49,967 nt of DNA from Synergistaceae bacterium OttesenSCG-928-I11 (GCA_030266365.1 JAJDHV010000005.1:1-49967); one strand, 5' to 3'; shown: positions 34,012 through 44,904, counted from the first letter of the stretch. Made by a program: numbers and translations. The notes: a model not told the origin generated them from the sequence alone.

Positions 34012-34041
34012 ACCGCCTTCATCGCGAAGGCGGTTTTTTTA
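34012..34041. terminator. Bidirectional terminator between clpB and the Gfo/Idh gene
   Basis: ACCGCCTTC (34012-34020) pairs with GAAGGCGGT (34026-34034) around a 5-nt loop. T runs follow on the plus strand and an A run precedes the stem, so it can act for both convergent genes. Confidence 0.92.
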
Positions 34042-34074
34042 TTTTTGAGCTCTATCGTTCTATTTGTTTGCGCG

Positions 34075-35046
34075 TCAGATCGCGACGCGTCTGTTTGCCG
34101 AGACGGCGGCCTCGCCGTGAATCTGTCGCAGCATCGCGACGCAGACTTCGAGTGCGCGTTTTCCGTCGCGTAAACCGACGAGCGGTTCGCGTCCTTCGCG
34201 AATGCAGTTGACGAAATCCTGAAGTTCCAGCTTCAACGGCTCGCGTTTCGGGAACACGGGGTGCTCGACGACTTCGACCATTCCCCGGCCCGGTTTCTGC
34301 ACGCAGTGGTTGAGCGTCACATCCTGTGTCTCGTAATTGACGATCAAATACCGCTCCGGTTCGGTGATCTCCAACGTGCGCATCCGTTTCTCCGTGACGC
34401 GGCTGACCAGAATGTGTGCGATCGTGCCGTTCTGGAACTGAATCTGCGCAGAGGCGATGTCCTCGTGATCCGTGCGTACACAACGACCCATCGCGGAAAT
34501 CGCCGCGATCTCCGAATGAACGAGCGACAGGATGATGTCGACATCGTGAATCATGAGATCCAGAACGACGCCGACGTCGCTGATGCGCGAGGAAAAAGGG
34601 CCCATTCTGCGGGATTGGATGAAGATTGGTTCCGACACCATGTCGCGTACCTGTTGAACCGCGGAGTTGAAGCGTTCGATGTGTCCGACTTGCAGGATCA
34701 GGTTTCGGTCGCTTGCGATGCGAAGAAGTTCTTCCGCCTCCTCTGTGCTTGCCGTCACTGGTTTTTCGATCAGAAGGTGAACGTTTCGTTCCATTGCCTT
34801 TTTTGCGACTTCGAGGTGTTTGACGGTTGGGACGACGATGCTCAATGCATCGGGTTTCGTCTCGTCCAGAAAACGATCGAGATCGGTATAGGCGGGAACG
34901 CCCAGATTTTCCGCGACATCGTTCGCACGCGACTCGTCGACATCCACAACGCCGACCAGCCGAGTCCCCAGAATTTCCGTATAGACTCTCGCATGATGCA
35001 CGCCCAAGTGACCTACTCCAATCACACCAACTCTGACCGTGTTCAT
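34075..35046 (-). CDS. Gfo/Idh/MocA family NAD(P)-dependent oxidoreductase
   Basis: A 323-residue dehydrogenase. The Rossmann fold opens with GVIGVGHLGVHHARVY, and the family EKPVT motif with the catalytic Lys lies near residue 95. The segment GHIERFNSAVQ and the DLMIHDVDIILSL helix are typical of members acting on nucleotide sugars such as UDP-GlcNAc, including the GnnA-like enzymes for 3-amino lipid A precursors. That substrate is inference; inositol and other sugars remain possible. AGAGGAG lies 7 nt before ATG 35046. It lies 61 nt after pgeF in the same direction and may belong to that operon. Confidence 0.82.
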   Translation of the reverse strand: MNTVRVGVIGVGHLGVHHARVYTEILGTRLVGVVDVDESRANDVAENLGVPAYTDLDRFLDETKPDALSIVVPTVKHLEVAKKAMERNVHLLIEKPVTASTEEAEELLRIASDRNLILQVGHIERFNSAVQQVRDMVSEPIFIQSRRMGPFSSRISDVGVVLDLMIHDVDIILSLVHSEIAAISAMGRCVRTDHEDIASAQIQFQNGTIAHILVSRVTEKRMRTLEITEPERYLIVNYETQDVTLNHCVQKPGRGMVEVVEHPVFPKREPLKLELQDFVNCIREGREPLVGLRDGKRALEVCVAMLRQIHGEAAVSANRRVAI

Positions 35047-35107
35047 CGGATCACTCCTCTTTCGGAACTATATACATTGTCACGCCTCGGCACGTGTTTG
35101 TGGCATT

Positions 35108-35890
35108 TCAGAAATCCCGCAGCTTCACGAGAAGCAGCATTCGGTTTTTCTCGTCACCGCCGCGATAGGAGTAAAGATGATCGGTATTGCAGCAAGTGCA
35201 GAGGGGAAAGCGGAAGACGTTTTCGGTGGGGATCCCCACGCCGTGAATCTGTGCGGCGATTTCCGCGTGCAGATCGAACCGGACGAACGTCTCCCCTTTC
35301 TCGAAATTCGCCGGATGCCATGTTTTACATGCCCGCAATGTCGTGGGGTCATCCTTCCTTCTCGTATAGCAGCAAGGTCCGATTGCGGGACCAAGCCAAA
35401 CAGATACCGATGCCGGTAAAAGGCTTCCGTAAAAATTTTTTGCGCGAGCCCAGGCAGAGGCAAAAATATTTTTCGTCGTCCCTTGGAAGCCGGAATGAAG
35501 GGCGATCGCCCAAGGATGCGGTTCGTAACTCGTGAGGACGATTGGCGAGCAGTCGGCGAAGCGAAGAGAAGCCGTCACAACCGAAGCGGGGTCGAAGGAG
35601 GGATCGAGATGCACGCCGTCCGCCATCACACGCTGCGGCAACGCCCATATCCGGCGTGCCTCGGCGATCGCGGTCCCGTGCACCTGATACGGCGCGATCA
35701 GCGAGTGCTCTCCGAGAAGAGGCCTGATCGCGCGCGCGATGCGCAGCGGGTCCCCTTCCGTCGAATCCATAAGCTTACCTCGCACGAGGAAATTCGCGGA
35801 GATGGCACCGGAGAGCGCCGGCGGCATAACGCACTCGATCCTCGTGCCGCTTTCAGCGTCGTGCCACCGAAAACCATGAAAGGCATTCAT
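35108..35890 (-). CDS. pgeF: Laccase-domain protein (YfiH/PgeF, DUF152 family)
   Basis: About 260 residues. The family is a single-domain multicopper-oxidase-like fold; E. coli PgeF is implicated in removing mis-incorporated serine from peptidoglycan precursors. Metal-site features visible here are the His in YQVHGT, Cys in FADCSPIVL and His in ALHSGFQGT; GPAIGPCCY is a further family motif. The longer open frame runs back through the end of folC and is not plausible. ATG 35890 has GGAA 5 nt upstream, and ATG 35902 is an in-frame alternative overlapping folC by 11 nt. Confidence 0.83.
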   Translation of the reverse strand: MNAFHGFRWHDAESGTRIECVMPPALSGAISANFLVRGKLMDSTEGDPLRIARAIRPLLGEHSLIAPYQVHGTAIAEARRIWALPQRVMADGVHLDPSFDPASVVTASLRFADCSPIVLTSYEPHPWAIALHSGFQGTTKNIFASAWARAKNFYGSLLPASVSVWLGPAIGPCCYTRRKDDPTTLRACKTWHPANFEKGETFVRFDLHAEIAAQIHGVGIPTENVFRFPLCTCCNTDHLYSYRGGDEKNRMLLLVKLRDF

Positions 35891-35891
35891 G

Positions 35892-37229
35892 TTATTCCGC
35901 ATATCGCGCTCGAATATGTCCGGCGAGAAAAAGGCTGCCGCAACAAAGAACGAAACCGGATGGATTCGATGCCATCCGCGCCGCATGCAACGCATCGAAA
36001 GGGTCCTCCCAGGAGCCTGCCACGTCGACTCCGAGCGACAACGCAATCTCCGCCAGTTCCGCGTGCGGCATGGCACGCGGATTGGGAGGCTCCGTGCAGT
36101 ACAGCGGTCGTCGCAGGGTCTTTAACTGTTCCAGGACAGGCGCGATGTCCTTATCCTTCATCACGGCAAAGACGACCGCACCGACGGTTGAGGCGGCGCT
36201 TCCCTTTCCCTCTCCTTCGATCGCAGACAACGTCTCGACCAATGCCCGCATGCCGTGTGCGTTGTGTGCACCGTCGACGACAATATCCGGCAAGCCGTCG
36301 TCGCAACGAAATCGTTCGAAGCGCCCCGGCCAGTTCGTATCGCGCAGCCCGTCGCGAAGAATTTTTTCGTCGATTGAACAGCCAGGGGGAAGAATTTTTT
36401 TCGAGAGAAGCGTCTGCAGAACGACGACTGCATGCGCCGCGTTTTCGGCCTGATGGACCCCGATCAGGGGCGTATGAAAATTCGATATGTTCGAAAGGGA
36501 AAAAGAGGTGCCGTCCAAATCGCAGCGAACGTCCCGAGGTAACGCGATGCGGTCCAACAGAAAGGGTTGCGCGCCGACACGATCACAGGTTGCGAGAAAT
36601 TGGTCGGTCAAAGTGGCATCGTCCGCGGCATAGAAAGCGGGGACGCCGCCCCGCACCGCGGCAAATTTTTCCGAGGCGATCGCCTCGATCGTCGAACCCA
36701 GGTACTCCATGTGGTCCATGCCGATGGGGGTGATGACGGTCGCAATGGGGTCGCACGTCGAAGTCGCGTCGTACCTGCCCCCCATCCCCGCTTCGATCAC
36801 CGCAATTCCGACATTTTCATCCGTAATCATCGAAAAAGCCATGGCGGTGAGATTTTCGAAAAAAGTCGGCTTCGAAGACCCTAGAACCTCATCATGTTCC
36901 ACCGCCGATCTCATGGCATCGAAGGCGGCATTCCACGATTCGATCGGAAGAGGGCGCCCGTCGATTCGCAGGCGCTCCTGCAATGAAACCAAATGTGGAC
37001 TTGTGTAAAGCGCCGTTCTGACGCCGGCGCGTTTTAGAATCGCCTCCAACGTCGCGGCGGTCGAGCCCTTGCCGTTCGTGCCAAGGACGTGAATTGCGCG
37101 AAATCGTTTCTGCGGCGATCCGAGCAAAGACAGAAGCCTCGACGTCCGCTCCAGTCCGGGGCGGATGCCGAGGCTCGAAAATTGCATCAAAGAATCAGTC
37201 AATCGGTGAAAATCATGTGTTCGATTCAT
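35892..37229 (-). CDS. folC: Bifunctional folylpolyglutamate/dihydrofolate synthase
   Basis: Mur-ligase-family enzyme, 445 residues, adding glutamate to folates and, in many bacteria, to dihydropteroate. The P-loop is GTNGKGSTAATLEAI (about 49-63), and the C-terminal domain carries DGAHNAHGMRAL. SPHLVSLQERLRIDG is a strongly conserved FolC segment. It lies 10 nt after valS and touches pgeF; valS-folC adjacency is common in Firmicutes-like lineages. Whether both activities are present cannot be decided by eye. Confidence 0.94.
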   Translation of the reverse strand: MNRTHDFHRLTDSLMQFSSLGIRPGLERTSRLLSLLGSPQKRFRAIHVLGTNGKGSTAATLEAILKRAGVRTALYTSPHLVSLQERLRIDGRPLPIESWNAAFDAMRSAVEHDEVLGSSKPTFFENLTAMAFSMITDENVGIAVIEAGMGGRYDATSTCDPIATVITPIGMDHMEYLGSTIEAIASEKFAAVRGGVPAFYAADDATLTDQFLATCDRVGAQPFLLDRIALPRDVRCDLDGTSFSLSNISNFHTPLIGVHQAENAAHAVVVLQTLLSKKILPPGCSIDEKILRDGLRDTNWPGRFERFRCDDGLPDIVVDGAHNAHGMRALVETLSAIEGEGKGSAASTVGAVVFAVMKDKDIAPVLEQLKTLRRPLYCTEPPNPRAMPHAELAEIALSLGVDVAGSWEDPFDALHAARMASNPSGFVLCCGSLFLAGHIRARYAE

Positions 37230-37239
37230 TTCTCGTCTT

Positions 37240-39906
37240 CTACTTCAAACCGGCGATGTTCTCCTTGATCCTTGCCATTTGCAACTCTGCGTTTTCGAGT
37301 GCGAGACGCTCTTTTTCAACGACGTCGGCCGGTGCGCGATCGACGAAATTTTTATTGGCGAGCTTGCCGGAAATTTTTTGCGCCTCCTTCTCCAGCTTGG
37401 AGAATTCAGCCTCGAGCCGCGCGATCTCCTTCTCGGTGTCGAGCAGTTCGCCGACGGGAAAATAGAGCTCCCATTCGCTTGTGATGTACGAGATGCTCTT
37501 CGACGGTTTCACGGCGTCTGCGGGCAGAAACTCGATTGCTTCGACCTTTGCAAGGAGACGTGCCAAATCTTCGTTGTTCGAAAGGGCTTCGGTGTCCGCG
37601 GCGTGCTTGACCTTGAGACACATCTTCGGGGCGGTCTGTTGCGGGGGCATTTTGATCTCCGCGCGAAGATTTCGCATCGCGCGAACGACGGTTTGAATCG
37701 TATCCATTGCAGTTTTTGCAGCCACTCCCCCGTCGGGACATTTGGGCGTCGGCCACACGCTGCGTCCGAGAATCGACTGTGTATAGCCGAACGCGCTCCA
37801 CAGCTCCTCCGTTGCGAAGGGGATGATCGGGTGCAGCAATTTCAAAACGTCTCTAAAAACGGCGTACAGCACGGACTGCGTCGCCCGCTTCCGTGCGTCG
37901 CCCTCGTCGCCGCGCAGCGCCGGTTTCGAGAGTTCGAGATACCAATCGCAGAGTTCCCCCCAGACGAAATCGTACATGAGACGGGAGGCTTCACCAAAGA
38001 AGTAGCCGTCGAGCAACCTCGTCATCTCTTCCGTAACGTCGGCAAGCCGCGACAATATCCACAGATCCTGCGTACGCAAGGAGGTCTCGTCGATCGCATC
38101 GAGGTCGTGTTGGGCATCTTCTATGTTCATCAATGCGAAACGCGCCGCGTTCCAGAGTTTGTTGAGGAAGAAACGATACGTCTCGATCCGGCTCTCGGAG
38201 AGGAAAATATCCCTTCCTTGCAGCGTCAGCGCCGCCAACGTGAGGCGCAGAGCATCCGCACCGTATTTGTCGATGATGTCGAGCGGATCGATGACGTTCC
38301 CCTTCGACTTGCTCATCTTCTGGCCCTTTTCGTCGCGCACGAGCGCATGGATGTAGACGTCGCGGAATGGCGGTTCTTTCATGAACTCGAGTCCCATCAT
38401 GATCATGCGGGCGACCCAGAAGAAGATGATGTCGAAACCTGTCACGAGGACCGACGTTGGGTAAAACGTTTTCAACTCCGGCGTCTCGTCGGGCCAGCCC
38501 ATCGTCGAGAAGGGCCAGAGGGCGCTGGAAAACCACGTGTCCAAGACGTCCTCGTCCTGACGCAGGTTGGTGCTGCCGCACTTGCATCCCGATGGTGTTT
38601 CCATGGAAACGAGCACTTCGCCGCAGTCGTCGCAGTACCAAGCTGGGATACGATGCCCCCACCAGAGTTGTCTCGAGATACACCAGTCGCGAATGTTCTC
38701 CATCCACTGAAAGTATGTCGTCGTCCACTGTTCGGGGATGAATTTGATGTCACCCGCACGAACGGCAGCCATATCGGCCTCGGCAAGCGGTTTCGTTCGG
38801 ACGAACCACTGTTCGGAGAGGTAGGGCTCGATGACCGTGTTGCAGCGATAACAATGCCCGACCGAATGGCGGTGCTCCGTCTCGCTGAGGAGCAATCCCG
38901 CTTCGGATAGGTCGCGAACGATTTGGGTTCTTGCGTCGAAACGGTCCATCCGGGCGTATTTCCCTGCGTTCTCGTTCATCACGCCATGGTCGTCGATGAC
39001 CTGGATCTGTTCGAGATTGTGGCGCTGTCCGACCAGAAAATCATTGGGATCGTGCGCCGGTGTGATTTTCACGGCACCCGTTCCAAACTCCGGGTCTACC
39101 ATGTTGTCCTCGACGATCGGTACGACGCGTCCGACGAGCGGAACGACGGCACGCTTGCCGATGAGGTGTCGGTTTTTTTCGTCACGCGGATGAACGGCAA
39201 TCGCTGTGTCTCCGAGAATCGTCTCGGGGCGGGTCGTCATGACGGTGACGGATCCGCTGCCGTCATCGAAATCGTAACGAACGCTGTATAGCTTGCCGTC
39301 GAGTTCCTTGTGGTCCACTTCGAGGTCCGAAAGCGCCGTTTGGCAGCGTGGGCACCAGTTGATCAAGTATTTGCCGCGATAGATGAGATCTTTCTCATAG
39401 AGATCGACGAAAACCTTTCGCACCGCACGAGAAAGTCCCTCGTCCATCGTGAAACGCTCGCGTGCCCAATCGCACGACGCGCCGAGTTTTTTCAGCTGGT
39501 TGATGATTCGGCTTCCGTACTCTTCCTTCCACTCCCATACGCGCTCGATGAACGCCTCGCGGCCGAGCTCCTGCCGTGTCTTGCCTTCGGCTTGAAGCGT
39601 TCTTTCCACGACGTTCTGGGTTGCGATCCCCGCATGGTCCGTTCCCGGCATCCAGAGCACATTGTAACCCTGCATCCGCTTCGTACGGCACAGGATGTCC
39701 TGGAGCGTGTTGTCCAGTGCGTGTCCGAGGTGGAGAGACCCGGTTACGTTCGGTGGCGGAATGACGATGCTGAACGGTGGCTTCTCGCTTTTGGGCTCTG
39801 CGGCAAAGATTCCGTCGTCGAGCCATTTCTCATACCACTTGTCCTCTATCGGTTTTGGGTCGTAGCTTTTAGACAACCCTTCCAAGCCGGTTTTGTTGCG
39901 TTCCAT
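37240..39906 (-). CDS. valS: Valyl-tRNA synthetase
   Basis: Class Ia synthetase, 888 residues. The HIGH box reads PPNVTGSLHLGHALDN and the KMSKS box GQKMSKSKGNVIDPLD. The editing (CP1) domain lies between them and contains TTRPETILGDTAIAVHP. CPRC and CKC-type cysteine pairs suggest zinc knuckles. The C-terminal tRNA-binding coiled coil (about 820-888) is Glu/Lys-rich. GGGGAGG is 11 nt before ATG 39906 and 8 nt before an in-frame TTG at 39909, so the start is ambiguous by one codon. The 67-nt gap to engB is the largest in this operon; a weak promoter is possible but not clear. Confidence 0.97.
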   Translation of the reverse strand: MERNKTGLEGLSKSYDPKPIEDKWYEKWLDDGIFAAEPKSEKPPFSIVIPPPNVTGSLHLGHALDNTLQDILCRTKRMQGYNVLWMPGTDHAGIATQNVVERTLQAEGKTRQELGREAFIERVWEWKEEYGSRIINQLKKLGASCDWARERFTMDEGLSRAVRKVFVDLYEKDLIYRGKYLINWCPRCQTALSDLEVDHKELDGKLYSVRYDFDDGSGSVTVMTTRPETILGDTAIAVHPRDEKNRHLIGKRAVVPLVGRVVPIVEDNMVDPEFGTGAVKITPAHDPNDFLVGQRHNLEQIQVIDDHGVMNENAGKYARMDRFDARTQIVRDLSEAGLLLSETEHRHSVGHCYRCNTVIEPYLSEQWFVRTKPLAEADMAAVRAGDIKFIPEQWTTTYFQWMENIRDWCISRQLWWGHRIPAWYCDDCGEVLVSMETPSGCKCGSTNLRQDEDVLDTWFSSALWPFSTMGWPDETPELKTFYPTSVLVTGFDIIFFWVARMIMMGLEFMKEPPFRDVYIHALVRDEKGQKMSKSKGNVIDPLDIIDKYGADALRLTLAALTLQGRDIFLSESRIETYRFFLNKLWNAARFALMNIEDAQHDLDAIDETSLRTQDLWILSRLADVTEEMTRLLDGYFFGEASRLMYDFVWGELCDWYLELSKPALRGDEGDARKRATQSVLYAVFRDVLKLLHPIIPFATEELWSAFGYTQSILGRSVWPTPKCPDGGVAAKTAMDTIQTVVRAMRNLRAEIKMPPQQTAPKMCLKVKHAADTEALSNNEDLARLLAKVEAIEFLPADAVKPSKSISYITSEWELYFPVGELLDTEKEIARLEAEFSKLEKEAQKISGKLANKNFVDRAPADVVEKERLALENAELQMARIKENIAGLK

Positions 39907-39973
39907 CAAATTCGCTGCCTCCCCTGGTCAAAATAGAAGGTGTATCGGTATTGAATTGCCATATTGCATTCGC

Positions 39974-40600
39974 TTAATTCATATCCACCCGCAGATCCCG
40001 AACCGCTTGTTCGACGACGTCCCGCAAGCGGTCGACCTCCGCGTCGTTTTTTCCACCGGTTACGGAAGGAGGGGCGAGAGAGACAAGACCGTCTTTCATA
40101 TATTTGCCGTATGTACTCTTTGCCTTCCCCTTTGGCAATTTATCCCCCTTCGTAAAAACAACGAGGCGGGGCATATCCAGACGATCCAGCCACTCGATCA
40201 ATTCTTCGTCCGCGGCGAGCGGCCCGTGGCGAAAGTCGATCAGATGTACGACGAAGAGAATCGGCCTGTCGCCCTCGAAATATTGGTCGATCAGTCGCCA
40301 CCAACTGTCGCGCTCGTCCCGGCTTCGCGCCGCATATCCATAGCCGGGTAAATCGACGAGAGAGAAAACGCACGCGTCTGGTGAATCCGCCGTGACGCGG
40401 TAAAAATTCAGACTTCTCGTCTTGCCGGGCGTCGAGCTGACGTGTGCGATTTTTTTGCTCGTCCTGTTCAGCAACGCGTTGATCAAGGTCGATTTGCCGA
40501 CGTTCGATCGTCCGACCAATGCAATTTCCGGCACATCCGGTGCGGGCAGTTGCGTTTTATTGAACGCGGTGCAGGTCAGTTCGAATTTCCAGCGACTCAC
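39974..40600 (-). CDS. engB: GTP-binding protein EngB/YsxC
   Basis: Ribosome-biogenesis TrmE-Era-type GTPase acting on the 50S subunit, 208 residues, full length. G1 is GRSNVGKST, G3 DLPGYGYA, G4 FTKGDKL; the switch region TPGKTRSLNFY is typical. The start is GTG 40600, whose TG is shared with the lon TGA stop (GTGA). The frame remains open upstream within lon but that part is not protein-like. The lon-engB coupling is a well-known gene order. Confidence 0.95.
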   Translation of the reverse strand: MSRWKFELTCTAFNKTQLPAPDVPEIALVGRSNVGKSTLINALLNRTSKKIAHVSSTPGKTRSLNFYRVTADSPDACVFSLVDLPGYGYAARSRDERDSWWRLIDQYFEGDRPILFVVHLIDFRHGPLAADEELIEWLDRLDMPRLVVFTKGDKLPKGKAKSTYGKYMKDGLVSLAPPSVTGGKNDAEVDRLRDVVEQAVRDLRVDMN

Positions 40601-42930
40601 GGTTTTCGAGCATCGGCGAGTGTCAGTTTGAACACCTCGGAGACGTTTGTAACATAATGAAACGTCATACCATCTCTTGCCCAGTCGGCAAGCTCGTCGA
40701 CATCCACCTTGTTCTCCTTCGGCACGATCACTGTGTAAATGCCGTTGCGCTTCGCCGCCAGAATTTTTTCCCGTACACCGCCAATCGGCAGCACGGAACC
40801 GCGCAACGTGAGTTCTCCGGTCATGGCGATATCGGAACGAACCGCGCGTTTCGAAAGAACGGAGAGTACGGAGAGTGCGAGCGTAACACCCGCGGATGGG
40901 CCATCTTTGGGGATCGCGCCCTCGGGGACGTGAATGTGTATATCGGTCTTGTCCCACTCGACGGAGGAGAGCTTATACTTCGCGGAATTCGCCCGCAGAT
41001 AACCCAAGGCGGTCTGTGCCGACTCCTGCATGATCTCTCCGAGGTTGCCCGTGCAGGTAACGCGTCCTGAACCCTTCATTGCGGCGCTTTCGATGACGAG
41101 GACATCGCCGCCGGATTCCGTCCAGGCAAGACCCAAGGCAGCACCGATCGCGTCTCGCTTCGGCACGTTCGTCCCGTGCAGCTTGGGTGCGCCGAGATAC
41201 TGTTTCAACGACGCATTCGAGATCGAAATGCGTTTGGGGATTTTTTTGCCCGCTTCTTGGTCGGCGACAATCTTCGTCGCGACTTTTCTCGCGATCTTCG
41301 AGAGCTGTCGATCGAGATTGCGGACACCTGCTTCCCTCGTATATTCCGTGATGACTGTTTTCATGACCTGCTCGGAAATCGAGACGTCATACCTGGAAAG
41401 TCCGTTGTCGTCAAGAATTTTCGGCCAGAGGTGGCGTTCGGCAATATGTAGCTTCTCTTCGACCACGTAGCCCGGTATGGAGATGATCTCCATACGGTCC
41501 AACAGGGGCCGCGGTATCGTGTGCGTGACGTTCGCCGTTGTGATGAACATCACCTGGCTCAGATCGAACGGCACCTCCAGAAAATGGTCCGTGAATAAAT
41601 TATTCTGTTCTGGATCGAGGACTTCAAGCAATGCCGAAGAAGGGTCGCCGCGAAAATCCGTCCCGACCTTGTCGATTTCATCCATCAGCATCACGGGATT
41701 TTTGACCTCGGCCTGTTTCAGCTTTTGGATGATACGGCCCGGCATGGAGCCGATATATGTCCGGCGGTGTCCGCGAATCTCGGCCTCGTCGCGCATCCCG
41801 CCGAGCGAAAAATTGACGAATTTCCGATTGAGCGCCCGTGCGATCGATTTACCAAGAGAGGTCTTGCCGACACCGGGAGGGCCGACGAAACAGAGCACCT
41901 GGCCGCGCCGTGCTTTGTTCTCGCTCAGACGCTGCACAGCGAGGAACTCGAGGATCCGTTCCTTGACTTCGTCGAGGCCGTAATGGTCCTCATCCAGAAC
42001 CTCCTTCGCGATACCGAGGTCGAGGCGGTCGGACGATTTCTTCTTCCACGGCATGTCTGCCAGCCATTCGATATACGTACGGGATACCGTGGCTTCCGCC
42101 GACATGTGCGGCATTTTCGAGAGGCGCTCCAACTCGAGCCGCGCCTTTTTCTCGACATCCTTCGGCATTTTGGCCTTTTTGATCTTTTGCAGCAATTCGT
42201 CGAACTCCGAAGAGGGATCCGATTGGCCGAGTTCCGCCTGAATCGCCTTCATCTGTTCTTTCAGGTAATACTCTTTGTTGTTGCGCTCGATCTCTCGGCG
42301 GACGCGATCGTGGATTGAGTGTTCCATCTCGAGCAAATCCGTCTCGCGGAGAAGAATGCGCAGCAATTTGTCCAAACGTTCTTCAGGGTCCAGAAGTTCG
42401 AGCAATTCCTGTTTGTCGGAAATTTTCACCTGGATGTGGGAAGCCACAATGTCGGCGAAAAGAAAGGGATCTTCTACATTGCTCAGCGAAAAAGCGATTT
42501 CCACCGGCAGTTTGGGGTGAAGGTTGACGTACCGTTCGAATTGTTCGGACACAGCACGCCGCAGCGGCTCCGCCCCGTCGGATACGTCGCCCTCGAAGGC
42601 AATCGGGATGACGTCTGCCGCAAGGTAATCGCCGGTCTGGATATAATCCTGCACGAGAGCCCGGGAATTTCCTTCGATCAGAATTTTCGTGGAACCGTCC
42701 GGTATCCGCACCATCTGAATGACACGGCAGAGCGTGCCGATCGTATAAAGCTCTTCGGGGTTGGGGTCGTCCGGCGTGTTTTCGCGTTGCGCCACGACGA
42801 ACAGGTTTTTGTCGTTGAGCGACGCCTCCTCCACGCTTTTAAGAGAACGTGATCGCCCCACAAAGAGTGGGGCGATCACGCCGGGAAAGATCACGAGATC
42901 TCGAACCGGCAAAACGGGGAGAACCGACAT
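40597..42930 (-). CDS. lon: ATP-dependent protease Lon
   Basis: Classical LonA, 777 residues. The N-terminal LAN domain begins [21 protein letters not shown] coiled-coil linker (about 185-260) leads to the AAA+ module with Walker [10 protein letters not shown] and Walker [12 protein letters not shown]. The catalytic Ser lies in [12 protein letters not shown] and the Lys in [14 protein letters not shown]. All motifs are canonical, in contrast to the Lon-like enzyme at 28101-30629. ATG 42930 shares a base with the clpX stop (TAATG), with GGGAGG 7 nt upstream. Confidence 0.98.
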   Translation of the reverse strand: MSVLPVLPVRDLVIFPGVIAPLFVGRSRSLKSVEEASLNDKNLFVVAQRENTPDDPNPEELYTIGTLCRVIQMVRIPDGSTKILIEGNSRALVQDYIQTGDYLAADVIPIAFEGDVSDGAEPLRRAVSEQFERYVNLHPKLPVEIAFSLSNVEDPFLFADIVASHIQVKISDKQELLELLDPEERLDKLLRILLRETDLLEMEHSIHDRVRREIERNNKEYYLKEQMKAIQAELGQSDPSSEFDELLQKIKKAKMPKDVEKKARLELERLSKMPHMSAEATVSRTYIEWLADMPWKKKSSDRLDLGIAKEVLDEDHYGLDEVKERILEFLAVQRLSENKARRGQVLCFVGPPGVGKTSLGKSIARALNRKFVNFSLGGMRDEAEIRGHRRTYIGSMPGRIIQKLKQAEVKNPVMLMDEIDKVGTDFRGDPSSALLEVLDPEQNNLFTDHFLEVPFDLSQVMFITTANVTHTIPRPLLDRMEIISIPGYVVEEKLHIAERHLWPKILDDNGLSRYDVSISEQVMKTVITEYTREAGVRNLDRQLSKIARKVATKIVADQEAGKKIPKRISISNASLKQYLGAPKLHGTNVPKRDAIGAALGLAWTESGGDVLVIESAAMKGSGRVTCTGNLGEIMQESAQTALGYLRANSAKYKLSSVEWDKTDIHIHVPEGAIPKDGPSAGVTLALSVLSVLSKRAVRSDIAMTGELTLRGSVLPIGGVREKILAAKRNGIYTVIVPKENKVDVDELADWARDGMTFHYVTNVSEVFKLTLADARKP

Positions 42931-44219
42931 TATGCGACCTCCCGCGAGTGTCTCGGCACGAACTCCGCCTCGCCCTGTCCGTTCACAAAATCGGCGGTGA
43001 TGAGAATCTTGCCCGTTTTCTGGGTACGAGAGGGAAGTTCGAACATCAGGTCCAGCATGGAGCTTTCAAGGATGCTTCGCAAACCGCGTGCACCGGTCTT
43101 CTGGGCGAGTGTGAGCGTCGCGATTGCGTCGATGGCGTCCCCGGTGAAGGCGAGCTCGACATCCTCGAGAGAAAAAATGCGCTGGTACTGTTTGATGAGC
43201 GCATTGCGCGGCTCCTGTAAAATACGCACGAGCGTTTCATGATCGAGCGCATCCATCGGGACGCACACCGGAAGGCGACCGACGAACTCCGGGATAAAGC
43301 CGTACGACGTCAGGTCGCTCGGTTGAATTTCCTTCAGCAGTTCGTGGCTCTCTTCGGAATAATTGCTCAACAATTCGCCGCCAAAACCGATCGTCTTTTT
43401 ATTCACCCTGCGCGCAATGATCTGTTCGAGCCCGTCGAACGCGCCGCCACAGATGAACAGAATGTTCTTCGTGTCGATTTGTACGAAGTCCTGATTGGGG
43501 TGCTTGCGCCCGCCTTTCGGCGGAACGTTCGACACCGTCCCCTCGAGGATGCGAAGGAGCGCCTGCTGCACCCCTTCGCCCGAGACGTCGCGTGTGATCG
43601 ATTGCGATTCCGACTTTCTGGAAATCTTGTCTATTTCGTCGATATAGATGATTCCATGCTCTGCGGCCTTCGGGTCGTAATCCGCGGCCTGCAAGAGCCG
43701 GACCAGGATGTTTTCCACATCCTCGCCGACGTAGCCCGCTTCCGTAAGCGTCGTCGCGTCGGCCATGGCGAACGGCACTTTCAGGTAGTTTGCGAGGCTC
43801 TGTGCCAGCAGCGTCTTGCCACAACCGGTCGGTCCGAGGAGCAGGACGTTGCTCTTCGGAAGCTCGACTTCTTCCTTCGTACCGGACGCGATGGAGCGGA
43901 TCCGCTGATAGTGATTGTAGACGGCGACGGACAAAACTTTTTTCGCCTTCTGCTGGCCGACGACGTATTTGTCGAGGTATTCCTTGATTTCCTCCGGCTT
44001 CGGCAGTTTTTCCTGCGTCGACGGGAGCGGGGCCGCATGATGTGCGGCCGGCGCATCCCCTTCGTCGCGTATGATCATATTGCAGAGTTGCACACAATCC
44101 GTGCAGATATAGGCGCTCGAACCTGCGATGAGTTTCGGAACCTCGTCCTGGCTCTTTCCGCAGAATGAGCAGCGCACCTTCCGCTTGCGACCGTCTCCGC
44201 TGTTATCGTATGGAAACAT
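42930..44219 (-). CDS. clpX: ATP-dependent Clp protease ATPase subunit ClpX
   Basis: AAA+ unfoldase partner of ClpP, 429 residues from ATG 44219; GTG 44228 is an in-frame alternative. The N-terminal zinc domain has four cysteines (17, 20, 39, 42 in CSFCGKS and ICTDC). Walker A is GPTGCGKT and Walker [11 protein letters not shown]. The IGF loop that docks into ClpP is present ([10 protein letters not shown]). AGTAGG lies 8 nt before ATG 44219. Order clpP-clpX-lon is conserved in many bacteria. Confidence 0.97.
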   Translation of the reverse strand: MFPYDNSGDGRKRKVRCSFCGKSQDEVPKLIAGSSAYICTDCVQLCNMIIRDEGDAPAAHHAAPLPSTQEKLPKPEEIKEYLDKYVVGQQKAKKVLSVAVYNHYQRIRSIASGTKEEVELPKSNVLLLGPTGCGKTLLAQSLANYLKVPFAMADATTLTEAGYVGEDVENILVRLLQAADYDPKAAEHGIIYIDEIDKISRKSESQSITRDVSGEGVQQALLRILEGTVSNVPPKGGRKHPNQDFVQIDTKNILFICGGAFDGLEQIIARRVNKKTIGFGGELLSNYSEESHELLKEIQPSDLTSYGFIPEFVGRLPVCVPMDALDHETLVRILQEPRNALIKQYQRIFSLEDVELAFTGDAIDAIATLTLAQKTGARGLRSILESSMLDLMFELPSRTQKTGKILITADFVNGQGEAEFVPRHSREVA

Positions 44220-44250
44220 ATTGTTCACCTACTCTTGGCAACGAGGACAT

Positions 44251-44859
44251 TCAGCGCTTCGCGATGACTTTGTCGACCAGCCCGTACTCGACGGCGTCCT
44301 CGCCCGACATGAAGAAATCCCTGTCCGTGTCCTGTTCGATGCGCTGCATGGGCTGTCCGGTATGTTTCACGAGAATGTCGTTCAACGTCTGCCTCGTGCG
44401 GAGAATCTCGTCTGCCATGATTTTGATATCCGTCGCCTGCCCCTGTGCGCCGCCGCTCGGCTGATGGATCATGATCCGCGCGTTGGGGAGGGCGATGCGC
44501 TTGTCCTTGTCGCCTGCCGCGAGCAGAACAGCCGCCATACTCGCCGCCTGACCGGTGCAGATTGTCGATACCGGACACTTGATGTACTGCATCGTGTCGT
44601 AGATTGCGAGCCCGGCGGTCACGACACCGCCGGGGCTGTTGATGTAAAGGAATACGTCCTTATCGGGGTCTTCGCTCTCCAGAAAAAGCAATTGCGCGAT
44701 GATGAGGTTGGCCATGCCGTCCTCGATCGGCGAACCGATGAAGATAATCCGGTCTTTCAGCAATCTGCTGTAAATGTCGTAGGATCGCTCGCCTCTTCCG
44801 GTCTGTTCCACCACGATTGGGACGAGATAGGATGTCGTGTCTATTCTTTTTTCCTGCAT
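44251..44859 (-). CDS. clpP: ATP-dependent Clp protease proteolytic subunit ClpP
   Basis: Serine peptidase forming the tetradecameric proteolytic chamber, 202 residues. The triad is Ser107 in [10 protein letters not shown], His132 in [11 protein letters not shown] and Asp181 in TDRDFF; spacing matches E. coli ClpP. The N-terminal region is short, with a propeptide of few residues. AGGA precedes ATG 44859 by 7 nt. It lies between tig and clpX. Confidence 0.98.
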   Translation of the reverse strand: MQEKRIDTTSYLVPIVVEQTGRGERSYDIYSRLLKDRIIFIGSPIEDGMANLIIAQLLFLESEDPDKDVFLYINSPGGVVTAGLAIYDTMQYIKCPVSTICTGQAASMAAVLLAAGDKDKRIALPNARIMIHQPSGGAQGQATDIKIMADEILRTRQTLNDILVKHTGQPMQRIEQDTDRDFFMSGEDAVEYGLVDKVIAKR

Positions 44860-44904
44860 ATTCCGTTCCTGTTCTCCGTTCTGATTGATTTGTTTAATCG
44901 GTCG

